Positions 39,722 to 42,668 of a DNA stretch of 42,668 nt are shown in pieces (position 1 is the first letter of the stretch; each line of letters begins with the position of its first letter). The notes beneath the pieces are model-generated. The model ran no database searches, had not been told where the DNA came from, and saw only the letters and a program-made list of their open reading frames with translations. Source of the DNA: Cryobacterium sp. Y50 (lineage in GTDB: Bacteria; Actinomycetota; Actinomycetes; Actinomycetales; Microbacteriaceae); NCBI RefSeq assembly GCF_002929805.1, contig NZ_PJJM01000100.1, positions 9,011 through 51,678 on the forward strand, written 5' to 3'. The position numbers and the translations under genes are program-made.

Positions 39722-40999
39722 CTAACGGCCGGAGCCGCCGTGCACGATGGCTTCGGCGTCGCCATCGAGCCCGAACGCGGTGTGTACCACGCGGAGGGCT
39801 TCGTTGATGGTGTCGGCTCGGGTGACGACCGAGATTCGGATCTCGCTCGTTGAGATCATTTCGATGTTGATCCCGGCTTCGTAGAGCGCCTCGAACAGTT
39901 TCGCCGAGACACCCGTGTTGGTGCGCATGCCGCCGCCGACCAGGGCGAGTTTGGCGATCTGGTCGTCGTATTGCAGGCCGGCGAATCCGATGCGGTCGCG
40001 CTCATTGGTCAAGGCCGTGAGCACCTGCTGCCCCTCCGACTTGGGCAGGGTGAAGGAGATGTCGGTGAGTCCGGTCGACGCAGCAGACACGTTCTGTACG
40101 ATCATGTCGACGTTGGCGTTGGTCTTGGCCACGATCTTGAAGATCAAGGCAGCCTTGCCGGGAATGTCGGGAACGCCGACGACAGTGACCTTCGCTTCGC
40201 TCAGATCGGCGGCGATCCCGGCGATGATGGGCTCTTCCACAATTTCTCCATTTTCTCGCGCGGTTGCAGCGTTGTACACGACGGTGCCGGTGTTGTTGTT
40301 GAAGGATGAGCGCACGTGCAGCGTGACGCCGTGGCGCCGGGCATATTCCACAGCACGAATATACAGAACTTTGGCTCCAGCGGCTGCGAGTTCGAGCATC
40401 TCTTCACTCGTGACCCGCTCGAGCTTGCGAGCCTTGGGCACGACGCGCGGATCCGCGGTGAAGACGCCATCGACATCCGTGTAAATCTCGCAAATGGCGG
40501 CGCCGAGAGCCGCAGCCAGTGCGACGGCCGTGGTGTCGGATCCGCCGCGCCCGAGGGTGGTGATGTCTTTGGTGTCGCGATTGAAGCCCTGGAACCCGGC
40601 GACGATCGCGACGGCACCCTCATCGAGAGCATCACGGATACGCCCGGGCGTAACGTCAACGATGCGGGCTGAGCCGTGGCTCGCGTCGGTGATCATGCCA
40701 GCCTGGCTGCCGGTGAAGGAGCGGGCGTCGTAGCCGAGGCTCTTGATTGCCATCGCGAGCAGCGCCATGGAGATGCGTTCGCCCGCAGTCAGCAACATGT
40801 CGAGCTCGCGCGGGGCGGGCAACGGCGTGACCTGGTGGGCGAGGTCGAGTAGCTCGTCGGTGCTGTCGCCCATCGCCGAGACGGCGACGACGACCTCGTT
40901 GCCGGCCTTGCGAGTGTCTACAATGCGCTTGGCGACCCGCTTGATACTTTCGGCATCGGCGACGGATGATCCGCCGAACTTCTGCACGATCAAGCTCAT
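39722..40999 (-). CDS. lysC: Aspartokinase
   Basis: A 425-residue protein from ATG 40999 ([25 protein letters not shown]), with AGGAG five bases upstream. It phosphorylates aspartate, the first step to lysine, threonine and methionine. The kinase domain shows [53 protein letters not shown] and [15 protein letters not shown]; two C-terminal ACT domains (from about 265) include [30 protein letters not shown] and [16 protein letters not shown], the site of feedback control in actinobacterial enzymes. Such genes often also make a C-terminal regulatory subunit from an internal start; I cannot tell here. Confidence 0.96.
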   Translation of the reverse strand: MSLIVQKFGGSSVADAESIKRVAKRIVDTRKAGNEVVVAVSAMGDSTDELLDLAHQVTPLPAPRELDMLLTAGERISMALLAMAIKSLGYDARSFTGSQAGMITDASHGSARIVDVTPGRIRDALDEGAVAIVAGFQGFNRDTKDITTLGRGGSDTTAVALAAALGAAICEIYTDVDGVFTADPRVVPKARKLERVTSEEMLELAAAGAKVLYIRAVEYARRHGVTLHVRSSFNNNTGTVVYNAATARENGEIVEEPIIAGIAADLSEAKVTVVGVPDIPGKAALIFKIVAKTNANVDMIVQNVSAASTGLTDISFTLPKSEGQQVLTALTNERDRIGFAGLQYDDQIAKLALVGGGMRTNTGVSAKLFEALYEAGINIEMISTSEIRISVVTRADTINEALRVVHTAFGLDGDAEAIVHGGSGR

Positions 41000-41213
41000 G
41001 TGACTCCTGAGATGGGGGTTTCGCAGGCCTGTCTGCGGGCTGCGTCCAAGTTCCCATTCTAAATGCTGGTGCTTGCGCGTGGGTGCCATGTGACACTGTG
41101 CGGCGGCGTTCGGCGGATGCGCGGGCGGGCGAGGCGGGGCAGCGCGGCGCGGAGCAGGTGCGGGGCAGGTGCGGAGCACGTGCGGGGCGGAGCAGGTGTG
41201 GAGCGGCGACTAA
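41000..41213. other. Intergenic region upstream of lysC
   Basis: A possible lysC -10 (TAGAAT on the minus strand, 41056-41061) lies about 57 bases before its start. Farther up, an 11-bp repeat (GCGGAGCAGGT, GCGGGGCAGGT, GCGGAGCACGT at 41149-41181) fills the space behind recR. I see no lysine riboswitch. Confidence 0.45.
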
Positions 41214-41813
41214 CTAGTGCGTGACCTCGCGGCGACCTTCGAAGGCGCGGCCGAGAGTGACCTCGTCGGCGTATTCCAGGTCGCCGCCGACGGGCAGGCC
41301 AGAGGCGAGACGCGTTACCTTGATCTCGAGCGTCGTCAACAGACGCGAGAGGTAGGTGGCAGTCGCCTCCCCCTCCAGGTTTGGGTCGGTGGCAATAATG
41401 ACCTCTTGCACGGTGTTGTCCGCGAGGCGTTGCATGAGTTGGCGAATGCGCAGATCGTCGGGGCCGACGCCATCGATCGGGCTGATGGCTCCGCCGAGCA
41501 CGTGGTAGAGGCCCTTGAACTCGCGGGTGCGTTCGATCGCGACGACGTCCTTGGACTCTTCGACCACGCAGATCGACGAGGGATTGCGGCGCGGGTCGCG
41601 GCAGATCAGGCAGGTCGGCTGCTCAGACACGTTGCCGCAGATGTCGCAGAACCGTACCTTGTCGCGCACCTCGAGCAGTACGTTCGCGAGCCGAGTCACG
41701 TCGAACTTCTCGGTTTGCAGAATGTGGAACGCGATACGCTGCGCCGACTTCGGTCCGATTCCGGGAAGCTGGCCGAGCTCGTCGATCAATTCCTGAACAA
41801 TGCCTTCATACAT
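41214..41813 (-). CDS. recR: Recombination mediator protein RecR
   Basis: A 199-residue DNA repair protein that works with RecO/RecF to load RecA. Motifs in order: helix-hairpin-helix [20 protein letters not shown] (about 14-33), the C4 zinc finger CDIC...CLIC (about 56-74), the Toprim domain [16 protein letters not shown]...[21 protein letters not shown] and the C-terminal [28 protein letters not shown]. It starts three bases after the dnaX stop, the classical dnaX-recR arrangement, and is certainly translated from the same transcript. Confidence 0.97.
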   Translation of the reverse strand: MYEGIVQELIDELGQLPGIGPKSAQRIAFHILQTEKFDVTRLANVLLEVRDKVRFCDICGNVSEQPTCLICRDPRRNPSSICVVEESKDVVAIERTREFKGLYHVLGGAISPIDGVGPDDLRIRQLMQRLADNTVQEVIIATDPNLEGEATATYLSRLLTTLEIKVTRLASGLPVGGDLEYADEVTLGRAFEGRREVTH

Positions 41814-41816
41814 GAT

Positions 41817-42668
41817 CTAGTAGTCGTTTCTGGTTCGGGGTGCCGCGGTGTACGGCTGTTCTTCGATGAAGGTCGCGCCCAGGATCTCGCGCACCACGGC
41901 CTCGCCATAGCGCTGCTTCTCAGCGAAAGACGGCGCGCGGGACGGGTCTTTCGCAGCTCCGCGCTGGCCGGACGAGTTCGGGCGTTGGCGCTGTGCCGGC
42001 TGCTGAACGTTCGGCTGGCTCGAAGTCGACTGGCTCGGCGTCGGCTGGCCAGAAGTCTGCTGGCCAGAAGTCTGCTGGCCAGAAGTCTGCTGGCCAGAAG
42101 TCTGCTCGTAAGGGGAGTGCGCGTTCTGCTGCTCTTGACCGTTTGCGTGACTACTCTGCTGCGAAGCGGATGCCTCAGCGTGCGTCCCGTAATCTGGCAC
42201 GCGTTCCTCGACGGGTGCGTCCACTTCGGGGGGAACGTCGTCGTCGAACGGCGGGGGTACGTCATCGAACGGGAGTTCGTCGTCGCGAGATCGCGATGCG
42301 AAAGCAGTCGCGGGCACGGAGCCGTCGGGTGACACTCCCCCGGGGGCCTCCGGGGTGCGAAGGGACTGCGCTCGAACGGGCGACGGAGAATCGGGGGCTG
42401 CCTGGTCGTTCGCTGTAGATGCAACGGACATGCCGGGAGACACGGTATGCGTTGTGTCGTCTTCGACAACGGTTAGTACCGGACCGTTGGGCGAGCCGGG
42501 GATGGCGACGGTGGCCCATCCGCTGGTCGAGGCAGCCACGGGCGAGGCAGCCACGGACGAGGCTCCTGCCGTTGTGGCGGGGGCCGCGGTCGCCCGTACT
42601 GTAGCGGTGGCCCGTGACGAAGGCACAGACGCGGGAGACACCGACGTGGTCGGCGCGGTCGCAGACGC
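41817..42668 (-). CDS. dnaX: DNA polymerase III subunit gamma/tau, C-terminal part (5' end outside window)
   Basis: The frame is open to the window edge; 283 residues are visible. They are the low-complexity tau-type tail: Ala/Ser/Thr/Pro-rich, then acidic DDELPFDDVPPPFDDDVPPEVD, then a Gln/Ser/Gly repeat (QTSGQ units) and the conserved end SFAEKQRYGEAVVREILGATFIEEQP found in actinobacterial DnaX. The recR gene follows after three bases, which supports the identification. The tail normally links the clamp loader to polymerase and helicase. Tandem 15-bp repeats (42016-42105) make the linker length variable. Confidence 0.88.
   Translation of the reverse strand, partial: ASATAPTTSVSPASVPSSRATATVRATAAPATTAGASSVAASPVAASTSGWATVAIPGSPNGPVLTVVEDDTTHTVSPGMSVASTANDQAAPDSPSPVRAQSLRTPEAPGGVSPDGSVPATAFASRSRDDELPFDDVPPPFDDDVPPEVDAPVEERVPDYGTHAEASASQQSSHANGQEQQNAHSPYEQTSGQQTSGQQTSGQQTSGQPTPSQSTSSQPNVQQPAQRQRPNSSGQRGAAKDPSRAPSFAEKQRYGEAVVREILGATFIEEQPYTAAPRTRNDY
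42016..42105. repeat. 15-bp tandem repeat in dnaX, 4 perfect plus 2 degenerate copies
   Basis: TGGCCAGAAGTCTGC four times (42046-42105), preceded by TGGCTCGAAGTCGAC and TGGCTCGGCGTCGGC. Read on the minus strand it encodes repeated Gln-Thr-Ser-Gly-Gln. The perfect copies suggest recent slippage. Confidence 0.97.

Noticed and set aside
41000..41213. Lysine riboswitch upstream of lysC
   Set aside because: I could not find the conserved junction motifs; the space is short and filled with an 11-bp repeat.
42016..42105. Possible CRISPR array or phage attachment site
   Set aside because: Contiguous 15-mers without spacers, in frame within dnaX.

Overview
The window is high-GC DNA with tightly coupled operons, many GTG starts and few strong Shine-Dalgarno sites. 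The conserved block dnaX-recR-lysC-asd, together with mqo, an Rv2578c-type radical SAM gene under a mycobacterial-style SOS box and a bacterial topoisomerase IB, points to an actinobacterium. Dispersed palindromes ending in CTCGACCAGCGG and the very frequent octamer GCGGATGC suggest family Microbacteriaceae (inference; no rRNA is present). I saw no tRNA, rRNA, CRISPR array, transposase or phage gene.

Layout. (1) 1-4437: acid-sugar catabolism: the end of a GntP gluconate-type permease with a DeoR regulator, then on the other strand a four-carbon acid sugar kinase coupled to an SDR dehydrogenase, and a GntR/FCD regulator. (2) 4438-6586: a graveyard of toxin-antitoxin genes (frameshifted Phd-like antitoxin, broken hipB and hipA) closed by a large palindrome. 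(3) 6600-16017: a P-loop sugar/nucleoside kinase diverging from an eight-gene operon for uptake and cytosolic breakdown of peptidoglycan amino sugars: ABC lipoprotein, two permeases, NagZ, AnmK, a GlcNAc-kinase-like protein, MurQ and an RpiR/MurR regulator. (4) 16425-19012: a BspA-type leucine-rich-repeat protein, a double zinc-ribbon protein and a membrane-anchored protein. (5) 18008-27507: a surface-polysaccharide-type locus with two BY-kinases, a low-molecular-weight tyrosine phosphatase, an intact and a broken DUF4012 gene, a CPBP protease and two small LAxTG-like surface proteins at or near its ends. (6) 27733-31093: thymidine kinase downstream of two coupled, unusual histidine-kinase-like membrane proteins. 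(7) 31410-35412: radical SAM gene, topoisomerase IB and small proteins. (8) 35839-42668: mqo, a PAS/SpoIIE phosphatase pseudogene, asd, lysC, recR and the 3' end of dnaX.

How the genes work together. The clearest system is the murein-sugar operon: the lipoprotein and permeases import GlcNAc-MurNAc-type saccharides, NagZ splits them, AnmK and the NagK-like kinase phosphorylate the products, and MurQ turns MurNAc-6-P into GlcNAc-6-P, under a MurR-type regulator. An imperfect palindrome over the promoter is a candidate operator. No ATPase subunit is present, so a shared MsiK-type ATPase is implied. The second notable system is the duplicated BY-kinase / DUF4012 / LAxTG-protein locus, which has no glycosyltransferase inside the window. 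The whole window is rich in short tandem repeats that keep the reading frame (12, 15 and 24 bp units) and in palindromic repeats, one of which lies inside the phosphatase coding sequence.
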